Source: Perca fluviatilis (Eukaryota > Chordata > Actinopteri > Perciformes > Percidae). Taken from it: a stretch of DNA of 64,000 bases. A program made the translations under genes and the position numbers. Positions 13,306 through 28,600 of this stretch are shown piece by piece (the stretch's first letter is position 1; every line of letters starts with the position of its first letter). The notes under the pieces are model-generated. The model was given only the letters and a program-made list of their open reading frames with translations, ran no database searches and was not told the origin of the DNA. The stretch is taken from assembly GCF_010015445.1 (NCBI RefSeq), contig NC_053126.1, positions 15,316,669-15,380,668 on the forward strand, given 5' to 3'.

Positions 13306-16300
13306 GCATAAGATAAACTGTAGGATCACTACAATGCTACATGGTACATCCTCTACTTGGAATGTACGCTTGCACACATTTCAATGGCCAGTATAGTGCG
13401 CTGATGTTACATTGCATTGCAAAAGACGCAAGCCTGAACGCAGCCTTAAGCAACTGACAGCTAAGGATGACACAACCAATCGTTGATTGGTAGCTTTTTT
13501 TCTCCTTTTTGATGCACGAATAATCACCTGAAATATATTAGAATTTATATGAAATTTAGTTTTTTTGGCTGTCACAAACTTGAGCCCTATTGAAAATAAG
13601 GAAAAGAAATAAAAAATACTCTAGGAAAGATAATTGATACGTTTGTATGGATTTGAGATGAACAGAGTCTGGTGCAAGGGGCTGTCTTGGGAAATTATCA
13701 ACTCCATTCTGGCATTGCTTTACTTTCCGTTTAATCCCAGGAGCAGGAGTTTAACGAACCAATTAATTGCAAAATCAGATTAAATCCCTGAAAGCCTTGA
13801 AAGGATCTCTGTGTGAAGTGTTTCCCCGATGCTCAAGGCACACATATTACTGTCTCTAGTTAATTGTTATTGTAAAATCTCTGTTAGAAGCCAACAAGTC
13901 CTTGAGTTGTGAACTGACACTCCACCCTTTTTATCCTTGTCCCCAGCCATAATGAAATATGTTTAGCAACATAACTTAATTACAATACCATGTGGGCTTG
14001 TCTCTGCCATGTCCAGCAGTCAGAAACACTATTTTAAAAATATCCTTATCTATGACACATGTGTACCGATAAATGTAACTGTCTGGTCGTGAGGCCAGCT
14101 CAGACAGTGATATGCCTTCCACTCCAGATTAGCACCAGCTAAAGGATCTTCCTGCTTGGCCTCTCTGGAGGTTGCAGACAGACGACAGACCATGCAGTCA
14201 GTCAGTAATCCCACTGAGAGTACCACAAAACCCTCACCCCTCAAGGTCCAAATCTTGGATTATGAAGGTGACATTGGTCCATAGAGACTTTAGGGGGCTG
14301 TGCACAACTCATTACAGAGAAAGCAGGATAAGACTGTAAAAGCTCTGGGATGTCTGAGCTGGGTGTGGTCACAGGTGGCAGATCCTGAGCAACTAATGCT
14401 GTAAATTAAATGTACAGGAAATTATAAAAAGATAAAAAGCCTTAAAGACAATGTGTTGCATCATATAAGACAAACAAAACTATTACTGTGCTTTGAGCAG
14501 AGCTGTTCAAATATGAAGTTTCGTCCAACAATTCCGCAGGAAGGATGGTTTTGCAATCGGGGACTCAATGAGTGAGGTAGAGTGATAAATCATCATCACA
14601 ATCATTACAATGGCATGCCACTGGGATTTGAAGAGGACTTGTCTGGCCTAATGGAGAGTCCAAAGTGGTACCAGGCTGGCGGGCGACTGCAACAAATAGT
14701 GCTGGGAGACCACAGAATGAACATTAACGACAGAACTGCCTCTACTGGTTAGAGGGCACTTCTCGCTTCATACCTTTCCTCCAGGGAATCTCTGGTTACA
14801 GCACGTGGATTTCACTGGAGGTGATGCAACATTCAGGCTTCACAACATCACAGTATTTGTGATTTGTCCTCTGAACAATATGGACTGAAATATAGTTTTT
14901 TTTATATTAACAAAATCTGATCAAAATGAAGCATATAAAAAATGTTCGCCTAATCGTAATGATTGGCATGGTGATGAAAGAAAAAAATACAAGCAACTTC
15001 AAAGCTCAAATTTAACAGCCATGTTGAGTTCCATATGTCAAGTCTAATAATCTCATTGGACAAAGCCGGAAGCCTCGACCCTTTAAAGAGCAATGGGGAG
15101 ATCAGCTGTCTTGCATAAGGTTAATGGTTTAAAGACAACGAACAAAAGGTTTTGTCTTCTGGGAACTTGAACTGCAACATAATCCAGAGTAAACAAAATT
15201 CCTATAAGGACAAGATGAGAGCAATTTCAAGTGGCATTATAATACCAACCAACTGCACACAAAGTAAAGCTATGCTAAAGCTTGAACACTTATTAAAGTC
15301 AGAGCAATTACTTAATCAAAAATGTGATTAAAAAGAGGTCTGACGACTCATCCCATCTGTTTCAGCCCATGATGAGCTAAAAATAAATAAGTAAAAATGA
15401 GCAGCGTGTTAGAGAGACTTGATAACATTCACCGCTGAAATGTGAAGTATGTTCAATGTTCTGAAAAAGGCTAAACTATAACTCCATTCATGTGAAAGTG
15501 AAAATCTGTTATGTGGTTTGAATATATTTTATCCTATCGCTATCCTAGTGCAATACAGTGTTAATATGTCTACAAAGTGCTGTAGCAAACTCACTGTAAC
15601 CGGTACAGTGAGTAACAATAAGTATTTTGATTATCAAAAGAGAATTACTCCTCCTTCTCATCTTTTTTTCACAGATGTTGAATAAACTGTTGAAGCTTCC
15701 ACATTCTGAAAATTCATTTCTACACAGAATTGTCCTTTTTATGTACTGAGCCCTGGAGCAATAAGAGAAAATGAGTTGTACTAAACCACAGCTCTGTTGT
15801 TGCCTAAAACAAATCTGCCTTAATATTCTCGTAAGAACGTGTTGAGAAGTGTTCAGTATGCTATGTGTTATGACAAGTTGTTTTTAGATGCAATCAAGCA
15901 TTCACTGAATCCTGCCAATGAGGAGCTGATGTACATTAGCTGCACTTCTACAGTAGATTTGACCTGACAAGATCAAGTAGTGGGTGTGTTGTGCACAAAT
16001 CTGTAATTTAGAAAAAACATCTGCCTTATCTTTACACATACATTCTCACCCATGTTGTGTTTTAAGTTGGGTAAATCAAGTTGGTCTCACACAACACTTA
16101 GAAACCATTTTGGAAAAGGGATTGGATTTGGATTAGCTATGTCAGCACATACAGTATATGTCAACTCCAAGTCTACTGTCTCAGTTTAATGCTTGCCCTT
16201 CCAATCGGATTAGGATTAAGGGTTTGGACAATGCAGAATAAAAGATTAAGGGCAAGAGAGGAAGGCAATTGTCTTGCTTACCTCTGAAACAAAGTTTAAC

Positions 16301-18998
16301 CACAGTAAGAATGATTATGTCCCCATTCTTATCTTTCTGATGTGGGTGCTCTGTAGATTTCAGAGATGTTAGTTCTGTCCTAGAGATCAGGCTTTCATGG
16401 TGCTTGAAGATAAATACCTCCAGTATTTAAAAAAGCGCCAGCTGCACTGGAACCGTTCTTCCTGTCGATGACTAAACCAAATCAACAATGTTAAACATTT
16501 GCTGCTCTTCAACCTTTTTCAACTTTCATGATTCTTTGAGAATCTAAATACAAAATAGACTTTGGATGTCATATGCGGCCTGACCTTGTATAATAGCTCA
16601 CTATATTCATGTGGGAGTAAAAAAGGTCAGCAATCAAAATGTGAAAAAAGTTACAAAAGCTAATTCAACCCTAGCGAGGTGCATTAAGAAACATGATTCT
16701 CTGCAGGACCCAAACTCCAAATTTCTCTACATCTGTTCTCTAAAGCAAACAGTCTGCTTTTGGGCTATGATGTTATTTTTTCTTTCACTTGTATTCAGCA
16801 GCTCTGATTCCCCAGTGGTAGCTGCCAAGTAGATGTGTAAAGTTTCTTGATGCACAGGGCTGCCAGGTGTCTTATTTTTATTGTCTTCCCAACCTTCAAA
16901 CAACAGCAGTCGCCCTTACAACAGCCTGGAGGGATGTGCGCTAACAGCAATTCCCCAGTTGGAAGCCTAGCAATTAAAGCACCCCTCCTTTATCCCTGTA
17001 ATTGCGAAGGGAGCTGCTTCCTGAGTGATCAGACTGCTAGGCTGCCACCAGGGAGACTGGCTTCATCACCTCTGGCAGCCCCAGGTAAATGAAGGTGTTT
17101 TGCTGGAGAGTTAAATAAAGGTTGTTCGTTAATAGAGCTGTAATTCTGCGACCGAATTTTGTATCATCAGCAGCATAATGAACATGATTATGTGTGCTTC
17201 AGGTCATGGCTCAAACACACAGCCAGGAAAAAGAACCTCCTGTTCACACCCACATAAACACATTCAAACAGTGGCTTGAAACCTGACCTCACTTCATATT
17301 GTCAAGGGAGGAGTGTTAAGTGTCATCCAGGGATATAAAGGAATGCTCATGTTTTTCAAAATATGTGATGTCTCTCCAGATGAGAAACCTGACACTTTGT
17401 TATGTGTTTCTGGGGGTCATGGCAACTAAACCCACTCATTGGTGGCAGCGGGTGGGGGGGTGGGGTGGTCGCGACTGCTAAAAGTAGTTAATGCCGCTGT
17501 GCTAATTAGCCAGTTGATGGTAAATTAGACACAGCAGTACACCTTTGCCTGCAGGGATCCAGGTAAGGTGGGGGTAGTGCATTAAAGAGTAACACAAGTT
17601 CAACATTTTTAAGAAAGTAAAACAAGGACATAGACCGGTATTATTAATATTATACAGTATGATCATTTGAATAAAGTAAAGCCAGAGATGAAAGAATGTT
17701 TATGATTTTGGTAAAACATATTTATTTCTTACTTCATTAAAAAATGACATCACTGCACCTTTTAATTAACTTCTCAGTCAAACCTGCTTGATTTACAGTA
17801 CATGTTTGTAAAAGAATGCATACAGCAACATAGTGCCTCTATAACAGCGGGGTTGCAGTACATCATTATGGAATGACGTCTGTTAAAATGCTGACAATTG
17901 TATGTCTATAAAGGTTGAATAAAACTCAACCATACATGAAATTTACATGAGGAATGTTGGCCCTAAGTAAGTTTATTGTTACTTTTCTTCAGCTATCGCT
18001 GAAATTAAACTACAAAGATGCTTATTTCAGTTGGTGTATCATAAGTAAGGGCATCATTAACACATCTAGTATCATTTGTGGTACAAAATAAATAAATAAA
18101 GAAAATAAAAGAAGCTGTAAAAGATGATCCATGAGAGCCATTTCAATACAGATCAATGAATGTGATTAAGCCATATGAATAATTTTCCTTTTTGGAAAGA
18201 GCAATACATGATTAGGCTTTTTGAAGCCTGTGCAGCAGGTTTTTGGAAGAAAAAAAAACATCCCAGAAGTATCGTGACAGGACCGCTATTGTATCCTAAT
18301 CAACATTCCTAAATAGACATAAAGTCAAAACATTGCAGTGGAAATGTATATTATTATATTAATTTGAAGTTGGCTCAAGGGTCAACCATAAACTTACTAC
18401 CATTAATGGATCCATGTTTTATTGTGGTGCTCGAGAGATCAAGAAGTGCCATCACTCAGGTCTAATTGACATGATGAGGAGCTATTACTGTATTGATCCA
18501 CCTGGCAAGTGGCACTGGATCAGCTGAGTCCTGTATCGACCTGACTAAGAGGGTCCACAGACCTCTGAGGGTCAGGCAAATGTTAAGGGAATATTACCAG
18601 TTGTTTGTAAAGTTGGATCTCGTTCAGCTTAAGGTGAAGCAAAAGCAACATTTGGAAAAATAAGAGAAGAAGAATTTATCCACGAGGCCAAAAAGATTTT
18701 CCTTGGGGGAAAAAAGAATACTGACCCTGCTCATTATACCCGTAAAAACATTGTGCTTTTATAAAAATGTTTATGTACTTGATGAGAATTAAAACTGGAA
18801 CATGAAGCATGTTGTGGATCATGAATAAACCTGCTTAGGCAGCTTAGTGAGTTAATATCATAACAATAAATTATCATAAAATAGATTTCTGAACTTTTTA
18901 CACATCCACCAAATACTGTACATACACGGCATAACAATATCTCCAGAGTGAAAATTCAGACAAGGGACCAGCATAAGTCCATCATCATAGATTTCCTC

Positions 18999-19617
18999 TC
19001 AGTCCCAGCCAAAGTCATGACCAGTCATCTGGTAAAACTTGCTATTAAAGGGTTTATAAAAGTCCCTTAGCCTCTGCACCACCTCTGGGTCAATATTAGG
19101 ATGGGTCCTGCCTTTGGTTTTGCCCAGGCAGTGTGGCTTGCTGTTCCCCTCAGGTCTCTTAAGGCAGGGGAAGCCCTTTGCTGGGTTAAAGTGGAAATGC
19201 TTCTCCGTGACCACCCTCCTGAGCCCAAGAAAGTCCTGGACGCGAGCCATCTCGCCTGCAGGGTCGCTAATCAGACGTTCTCCGCTGACAAACAGCAGCT
19301 GCTCCGTAGGGAAGTACTGGAGCCAGCACTTAAGGTGCTTAGCGTACATGCCAATTTGAACAGCGCTCCATGTGGTGTCAATCAGACCCGCTGACGTGTT
19401 CTTAAAGGTCAGGCTCTCGAAAGAGAGGATGTCCGGCTTCTTGGAGCGAGTCTGGGTGTAGTCTGAGATGGCCCGGGTGACAGGATCCCGGACAACTACA
19501 ATCAGCTTTGTGTCTTTAGACATGGTGTAGATTCTTGCAGGGACCTCCTTGGTGACATAGTAGCTGGGGGTCTTCTCCATCGTCAGCTGGCCCTCTGATG
19601 ACTTGGGCATCAATTCC
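18999..19617 (-). CDS. hs3st3b1: hs3st3-type coding exon 2 (most of the sulfotransferase domain)
   Basis: The exon starts after acceptor TTCTTTTTGCAG and runs to the stop at 18999-19001. It encodes residues 165-370, from [10 protein letters not shown] to the C terminus GHDFGWD, which is invariant in this subfamily. The open frame extends a little upstream of the acceptor to an in-frame Met, but that Met is intronic. Confidence 0.97.
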
Positions 19618-22600
19618 CTGCAAAAAGAACACAAACATACTGATTTACAATTTCGCTGCAGGCCATTATGTTATCTTCTTTCCACTTTTTAAAAGTCAAA
19701 ACTTACAAAAGCCCCCAAACAGGAAGAGGAGATGAACATTGACACAGTAGCTCCCTGGCAGGTTTAAAGTACTGTCAGGCAGGAGCTGGTCAATCATCAT
19801 CAAGAAGACAATTGTAGACATTATGAGCAACATTAACAGAGTCTGAGTGTACCTAAAGTGACAGGAACTGGTAGGTAGAGCAGGAGGCCTATCAATCATT
19901 GCATGTAAACACAATACACAGTTCATGACATTTTTTAAATACAAACCCTGAAGGAATACATTCATCTCCCACTGCTGTATTTAATCTACCTTAAGACCTC
20001 AATCCTCTTTCAAACCCCACAATCCTCACATTGAAATATCGCACACCTCCATTACATTATACAAAGGACGGTTTAACTGTGAATAGGCAGCATTATGCTT
20101 CCGAATGTCTTGCCAAGACAAGATGACTGTGACTGCACCTTACTCCTCATATGTGTCTATAAATTTGTGTAACATATGAAGATTTAAAGGAGCCTTGCTT
20201 TCCTCAGGAGAAAATGCAAAGCTTGGGAGCTATTCCCATAACTGCATATTCTTCATATTGACCCTGGACGGCTCTGGTTGGTCATAATATAGCCTGTTAA
20301 CTGCAGCCCTGACTGGATAATGGCTAAAGTGAGCCAAGGGGGATTAGAACTAAGCCAAACATGCTAGAGCATTAGAGGCTGGTTGACTGCCTCGTTTGCT
20401 GGCTTGTCTCTAGAGAGAGAAGGAAAGAGGGAGAGAGATATGTGGCCACGACGATGAGACTCAATAGTAAGCAGTTAATCCATTAAGAAATACAAGTGAT
20501 GGGCATAGTAACAATAACTCCTGCATAGCTTTGTGAGACTGTGTCAGACAGTGTTCACTCAACTCTATGCAACATTTCATGAGTGTATTTTGAGGTTATG
20601 TTGCATCAAACTGCACTTTATATTAAAATGTTCCTCATCCACCACTCATCAAAATGTAATGCAATTCAGCAACACCACAAACTGCTGGCTCAAGAATGTG
20701 TGAGTTGTATGTTAACCTATTTACAGTATACACAGTTAAATAAAAGTATAAACTCCACACTAGCTATGAACACTTCCCCACTTGTTATCAAGGGGGTAAG
20801 CGAGCATCCGAAAAGTGTACCTCCTATGGGTAGATTGTAGGCTAACAAGCCATCACCTTCCGTTAGCATTCCATTGACTCCCATTCATTTTGGCATCACT
20901 TTGACAGCGAATAACTTTACATCTGAAGCTTTTAAAGACTTGATTTGTCCATTGTTTATTTCTAAAGAAATACGAGAATGTCTAAAAGGCTCCATTACCT
21001 TGTATCTCACGTTATGGCCCCGTAGCAGACGTTTTTGTAAAAATAGGCTAACAATTGTGTCATAACCACGCAACTTTCTGTTGCACAATAGAGAAATTAC
21101 CCTATAGTCAGGAGAAGCTCGCAGGCAGTTTCGACTTACATTAGCTGTTCAAGTTTAGTTACTAATGTTAACTAGCATGTTAGTTAGTAATAATTAGCCT
21201 GTGCTTATGTTATCTCCTTACATATACCTACGCTCTCCGTCTCTGCAAGATTCGGAATGATTGTGATTTCTCTTGGCACAGCTACCAGAAGACTTAAAAC
21301 TTTCAGACAGGTTGCTCATGTCACATCAATGTAGTCAAGCTCAGTTTGAGGCTGCGCAGTAACGCTCAGCCATCATCGGAAAAGTGACTTACTTGGTCTC
21401 CGTCGAAGTATATGATGTCACTGTGTCCATTATTTTACTGTCTATGCTTGTTATGTGTAAAAGTACTTACACATGCATTATTTCTTATGTAAGTGCATAG
21501 GAGAGGAGCTTAATATATGTTATACTATCCTTATATACATTATATACTGTATATATATATATACATATAGATTTAAAATGATGCTTGTGAAAACTTCAAT
21601 CCTATGTTTTCTAGCCTCACATAGTAGCAGAAAGGGAGAGGTTCACACACTCAAGAGATTTATTTATTAACTGCATCAAACTAACATGTTGGTCCCTATA
21701 GTCCTTCATCAGAGTATATCTCATACAGATTTGATTTCTTGAAAGCAAGGGATATCTCATTTTCTGCTAGATGGAAATAAACGTGATGTTCACAAGCATC
21801 AGCCCTACAACATACCTCGTTATGGTTTAAGTCAGTCAAAATGTAAATCTTCAATTATAACAGTATCTGGTATTATTCTCATGTTTTGATTGTGAGCGGT
21901 TAATCTAAATCGAACAACGGGAGAGCAGAGGAGCCATGTCATTAAAGTGATTACAATAATTTCCAACCATCTGTTGGTACATGCACAAGGAGCTATAATA
22001 TCCCTCTTCAAACCCAGCAGCTTACATTTTACAAATTTATGTGGTGGAAAGGAGCCTAAAATGATCTGTGAGATTTTTGCTGTGCAGAGCACTGGGAAAA
22101 AAGCTTTAGTGATTATGGAAAAAGTAGGCATCACTCATACCTCATTAGTGTCGTACAAACACGCAAGGGGTTCTCTTTCTTATGCAATTTCATCACCTAA
22201 TGTCACCTGCTCTTTCCTTTCTATGGAGACCCTAGCTCTTACACATTTATTCCACTTCTCTCTCCCTGAGTGTCTTAGTCACCATTGTATTTGGTGGAAA
22301 AACCATAAACCTAATCAAGGTAATAGGTGTGAGAGACACAAACAACTCTATCAGAGCCCCCTGCAATTATCTTCTGCATCTCTTGGATACACACGAGCAA
22401 AGTGCTGTTGGCCTTTCTTAGGGCCTCAAGGGATGCACAAACTTACTACAAATCAAACTTTCCACTTGGTCCCAGAGCAAAACAATCTGTGTAAGAAGTA
22501 CATGCATTATTCATCTTAGCAGAGAGATAGAGCAGGGAAGAACATCTCTGACTGAGCGAGGAGTGAGAGAGTTGCCTTAGGGGGGCAGATGTAGCAAGCT

Positions 22601-25600
22601 TTCACAATTTGTTCTGCTTAATAAACAATGTCGCCTGGAACCAATAGGTTTCAGTGCATCTTCATCTATCAATCAGCCATGCAAATACATTATCATTCAG
22701 CTTCAATTCAGTAAAAAAAAAAAAAAGAAAGCAGTCCTCTTTCCAGAATTGAGCCACAGCGGGCTGACTTTTGCCCCTTCATGAATTTTGCATGTTCCTA
22801 TTAGACTTCATAAAGCTAAATACACTTATTCTAAAATTGTAACATCTAAGTGGGCTGTAAAGTCATAATGCAAGGAGTCTATGCTAGAGTTTCTGCCTAT
22901 AATTGCTGCAATAAAATAAAAAATCTATATTGATGCTTAGGCATACAAATTAACATCATCTTCCCTCTAACCTGTCCTGTTAAACTTGCAACAGGGGCTG
23001 CGGAGATAACGGAGGGAGGCAGAAAGGAAGACTGTTAAGAGAATGAGATAAAGCAAGAGAGGAAGAACTGGAAGGAGCAAAGAGAGGATTAGATGAAATC
23101 AGGTGCACTGTTGGAGGACGGAGACTACATAGGTCGACCCACTGACCAAGAAGCCTAAGTCTAAGTCTAAGTTTTAAGTCACTGGCCACTTTAGATGCTG
23201 CGTCTACATTTACCTGTGGCAGTAGCACAAGATAAGTCACCACTATTGCGACCTACAGACAGCTATTAATCCAGGAGTGGTGTGTTGCGTAATTTGCCTC
23301 TGTTTAATTGTCTGCTGGGTGGTCAGGATTGTCCATTAAACTGACTGCTGGGGAGACGGCATTTGAAAGCTGGTGTCTTGTTTACATTCACTGCTATCAG
23401 GAAGCAGGTTCAAAGGTAGGAATTTACAACATTGCTGCGTAAAAGGCTTTGTGCTCGGCTGCTGGATGATGCCCATAGTGATGAGTTCACCAAAGGACGG
23501 AATACGGTGCGGAAAAATCCTACAGTCTTGCTTGACTGACTCTAATTGGCATCTATATTTCAGCTTTTCAGACCACTGGGATAAGGGACTACTCCAGAAA
23601 AAAATAGCATTAACTAATGTTATGAGTCTTAATCTCACACTGCAGCTCTGAAAGGGTTAAAGCTACTGTGGGAATCGCTTTCGAAGTGGTGGTATGCAGC
23701 CACTTATACTAATCATACGTATATACTGTGAGATGATTTCCAGACGAAGGCATCTTAAGGGGAGGAGTTCTTTGGCCATGTCATGTGTGTGAAAGTCATT
23801 GTCATCGTGCTTTACAGTCAGGAACTTCTTATATGACGTTGACTGGGATTCAGGATCTCAACATCATTCTTGAACAACAATGATAGTGCAGAATATGGGT
23901 TTTATCCTATCCTCCATTATTACTGTCAGTATGCAGAACCCAAGCCCACCAGGTTGTCTGAGGGAGACAGGCCCAGTCTGAAGAGAGGAGGAGGACAAAA
24001 GAGTGCGTGAGACATGCTGTCTTCCCTCACACAACTGTCAACCTTACATTAACACATAACATTTCTGACAGTCCATTATTTATAGAACCAGCAAGCACAC
24101 TTTTTCTCATGTTAGTGGTGCTGGAAAAACATAAACCAACAATGTTAATTACACATGATGTTTATACACTCTTTGTGAAAGTGATCAGAATTGGTAATGC
24201 TTGATACAATCAATATCAGTATGTATGTCTGGTTTGTAGCTATTGCTTTAACTACTGTGTTAACAAATATATTCAGAGAAACTTTGGAAATACTTCGCCA
24301 AATAGAGCGTGAGAGTGAAGGCTGTTTTATGCTTCTGCGTCGAATCGACGGCGTACCCCCGCAGACCCCTCTGCTTCTACGCCGTACCATACGCCGTAGC
24401 CCGACGTGCACCTCTCGAAAAAAGTAACTACACGTCGCAGTGACGCACGTCGCTCGGCCGTGGATTGGTAGCGTTGCATTTCCCCCGACTCATTTCCTGG
24501 TTCTCCTTCTTCATAAACAACATGAAATCAAGGAGACCTAGCTTGAGACTAGAGACTCAAGACCACATTAGCCACTACTAGCATAACACCCGAATCTCTG
24601 ACAAAACTGTCGGCTCCATAGTTTCGGGAAGGAAGTAAAGTCAAAATAAAAAGATCATCAGTCAGCATCAAAACTACTGTACCAGTGATAATAAAGACTT
24701 GGTTGAACAAGGTCAACAACACTAACCAATATAATCAATTAAGTCTCAGTACATTTCTTGGAATGAAGTGTTGAAGCAACAAAGGAACAGAAACTGCCTT
24801 TAGAGAAAAACTGAAAGAAACAGCTACAGCTAGAGTCTAGAGAGACGAGACAGCAGGTGGATATAGCTTATGTAACTAAATGTGGTTTTATATAGCAAAA
24901 CAAAATAATATGTTATAAATGAACTGTAATTGTTGGCTATGATAGGATACTAATACAGGTAATAATGTCATGCTAATATATTAGTAAAGAGCAAAGCAAA
25001 ACTAATCGAAGATATTGGTCAACTGCAGCTGGGAGTGTCAGAAGGAAGCATTTTCACTGTCAAAACATCCACAGTTATGATGTCAGAGTTTCCATTTAAT
25101 TGGATAAGACAATCCATTCTTTGGATATAATGTGTCCAATATATGTAGTGATCGGTGCAATGAGGTAATTCCCCACAGGCACATGCTGGTCTGAGAGGAT
25201 CAGCAAAGCAAACCAAAGATGGCTGGGGCAGATTGGTGCTTTCTAAAGTTGCTCTGACTTGCTGTCAGGGAGTCTCTGCAGTGGAGAGAAAGACAGAAGC
25301 AGGAAACAACACATTCTCTCTGAAGATACTACAAAGGAGAGAGATGAGGAAGTCAACAACTCATGGGGATATAATGGAGTGAACATATTTTGTTTCAGTG
25401 TTTCCAAAGTGCTGTAATAAGTGCTGTGGTGTGACAATTATCTTGAAGCAAAAGCCTAGGGGGTTGTTGCAGCAAATTAAATCTTCAATCTCTAGAATAG
25501 GCAGGGGAGGTGCACATTACCAGCATTGACAATCTAGTGGACTTATTCTAGGAATACTAGCATTTAAGAATATCTAGGAATATCATTTTTAGTCTATGAG

Positions 25601-28600
25601 TGGAAACAATCGTATATAGTGGTAAGTATTAAAGTGCAAGGTTTTATGGTTTGTGGAAATATTTTAGGAATGTTTGAAACAACAGTTGCATGTGTGAATT
25701 GTTCCTTTAAAGCATCTCATTATCGACACAGTTTTCCCTTCTTTTCCTGTCAGTGTGCTGACACATTAGTTTAAGCTAGAGGATATATCTATATCGAGAG
25801 CTCCCTCACTTACGCCAATCCCCCTGTGTCCGTGCAAAGAGCTAAAAGTGTTGAGTAAGCAATATCCCACCAGTGGACTCACATGAACCTTCTCTTGGGA
25901 AAAATGCAACTTTCCACACAGAGATCTCTGAAAGTCAACTTTCAGGCTAAAAAGCTTAAAAGTGTAGTGTTTGAGTCTTTTCTTGGGCAGGTTCCAGTGA
26001 ATGCTCTTTCTGATGAACTCCTGCTGGGCCTCGTCAAAGGGCACTTTCACCCTTCTGAGCACATTTGCATACAAAGTGAACGCAGAGAAAACATGTTTCA
26101 CACTAATTGTCTGCTCTTTTATTGTCAGGGTTAATGCAGACCTCAGGGGTTCTCCAGCATCCCCTTTCATTGAGCTCCATAATACTGTTGCACTTTCTAA
26201 AGACTCACTTTAAATTTACTGCCCTCTATCTGCCACTGGCCTGCAGTAAGCTTCCCTGGGGCTCTGAGGAGGATTAGGCCGTCTTGTCTGACACCCTCAG
26301 TGAGTTAGTAAGAAGGCCGCTCATTGTTCTATATATGGAGCCTCAAGAGGAAAAACACAATCTCAGCAATTAAGTCACATCTACTGTATGGAACACAGAA
26401 TAACTTGATTTGAGCATGCATGCAGCATATGTGTATTAACCTGCCAAAATAAGACATACAGGAGGAAGTTGGTGCTGTTATTAAAGTAAGGAGGGACCAA
26501 GGCCTTCTGTGTGAGCGTGCACAATTGTCTGCCTGTTTCTCTGTTTCTACCGATGGGTGAGAACGTGCTGTATTGTGGTTGGTGTCCTGCTGTGCAGGGG
26601 CCTCTCCGCTATGTGGGGCCTCCAGTAGGACGGACACAGCAGACCTCCAGCAGGATGGACACACCAATCAAAGCAGATAAATGGCGTTGGCACAACTCAA
26701 TGCCACCACAGGAGCTGATAAGCCCACCCAGCGGACTGCTCCTCTCCCCAATCTATTGCACGCTATTAGTCTGGGGGCAATGATGTGAAACATATGGGAA
26801 AACAAATCCACACACAACTTCTTCTGGCTTTATTAGCCTATCTTGAAGACTAACGTCTGTGCAGACAGGTTAGAGGACTGCAATAAGAAATGTTTCAAAA
26901 AGATGTGCCAAACTGCTAAAACACCATATACAAATGCTTATTTATTAAGTCAACCAAAACGTATTCGTCCAACAACGGTGTGCTCCACCATAAAGCCAGG
27001 CGAGGGTTTTTTCTGGGCTCCACTAAATGATCATTAAGAGTTGACTCGATGTCATGGTGCTCTGCTGTATGGGGTCAATCTGTGGCACAGTGCTCTCACT
27101 GTGACAACTCAAGCCAAGTTGTTTTAATTAGCCAGATCACCTCTCTGGGAAAAGAAGCCTTTATTATACATGTCCCAAGATGAAACAGTTTTCCACATCC
27201 ACAAGCTGCCACTGTGAACAAGTCACTGGCATGTCTCAATTATAAATGGCTGCTATTTTGACTATAACTTACATAACATTGCATTGTATCCATTTTTAAT
27301 GATATCTTCTCCTTATTCACTCATTGTTAACATCCATTGCCTATATCACGCTTGCATTGTAACAACAGCATTAGGGCTTAGTGCGATAAAAACAATCTTC
27401 AAACATAGGATGATTTCAATTTGTTCTTGCTGCTCAGTCTGTAGAGATGGACAAAAGACCACTCTCCACACACTGGTCATCCAAAAATGTCTTAAAACCT
27501 GTCCGGAAATTCTTAAAGGAGCTTAAGCGAGAAGTCCTTTGAACAATGCTTCACTTCCCCTATTGTAGCTTTATGGAGCCAGCTTTGAAACAGTGTCTAG
27601 ATCCTTTGACATTGCCTGTTAATCCCTCAGCTCAGTCAAATGGACACTTGAAACAGCAGCATCTCTTATTAACAATGTGGTTGCTCTGATGCAAAGCTTT
27701 CAAAGCAAAACCATTTCCGGGAATGTTTTGTGTACATAAAAGATCAATAATTTCCACGAATATAGTGTGTTTGTGATTTATTTCCACTAAGAGTAGCATG
27801 TTGTGAAACTGTGCAGCTGAGTCAATAGTAAAGAGCTTGTATATTGAGACGGTGAGGCATGGTACAAGGACAATAGTTGCCACGGCAGAGAATACAATAA
27901 AATGTTACGTTACACAATGTGGAAGGTCTAAGCAGCCTCAGGTCCTGGATCTCTGCCTTTGACATTGATGCCTATTTTAGATTGAAGATCAAAACAAATT
28001 ACTGCCACTGAATCAATACACTGGAACTCATAATCTTGAATCTCAGGCTGCTCAGAGATGACAACGTGATGTAACTTGCTGACTCCTAACCATAAACCAA
28101 GGGTTGTTTCTCTCTTTGAGCTGCATCCAAAATTCATGTCAAATCTAAATGGAAGTTTTTTTGCTTTATCTCTTTCTACCTGGTGGTGCCCCCTTGTTGT
28201 TCCGGATGTAGGAAAATTCCAGGATCTCTGAGTGAAGTTTATGCAAACAAGCAGAAAATTGTTGATTATGCTGTATAAATAAACATGGCTGAGAAGAGAT
28301 GCCTAAAATGTACAATTTTAGTCGTTATAGAAATGTGGATACGTATTGTTGCGCCCTATGACCTGTGGTATACTGACATTAGCGGGTTGATTGCACCTGT
28401 TAAAACTGTACAATGCATCGTCTAGATGTTAAAATGCCCTGCTATTAATGTGTATCAACAGTTTGTGCTTATTAGCAGTGTTTTATTGGTTTCACTTTTA
28501 TTTCTATCAGTAACAACATACCTAATGTATTAGTTCAGTGTGAAGTGAAGTTTACAGCTGGTTATCTCATTAGTTTTACTATTGCAGAAAATGTTATGGG

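Noticed and set aside
19101..19394. Plus-strand frames opposite hs3st3 exon 2
   Set aside because: They are antisense shadows of a strongly conserved exon.
21947..22519. 190-codon plus-strand open frame in the hs3st3 intron
   Set aside because: No recognisable domain, composition like non-coding DNA, and no clear promoter or splice sites. A frame this long can occur by chance in 64 kb.
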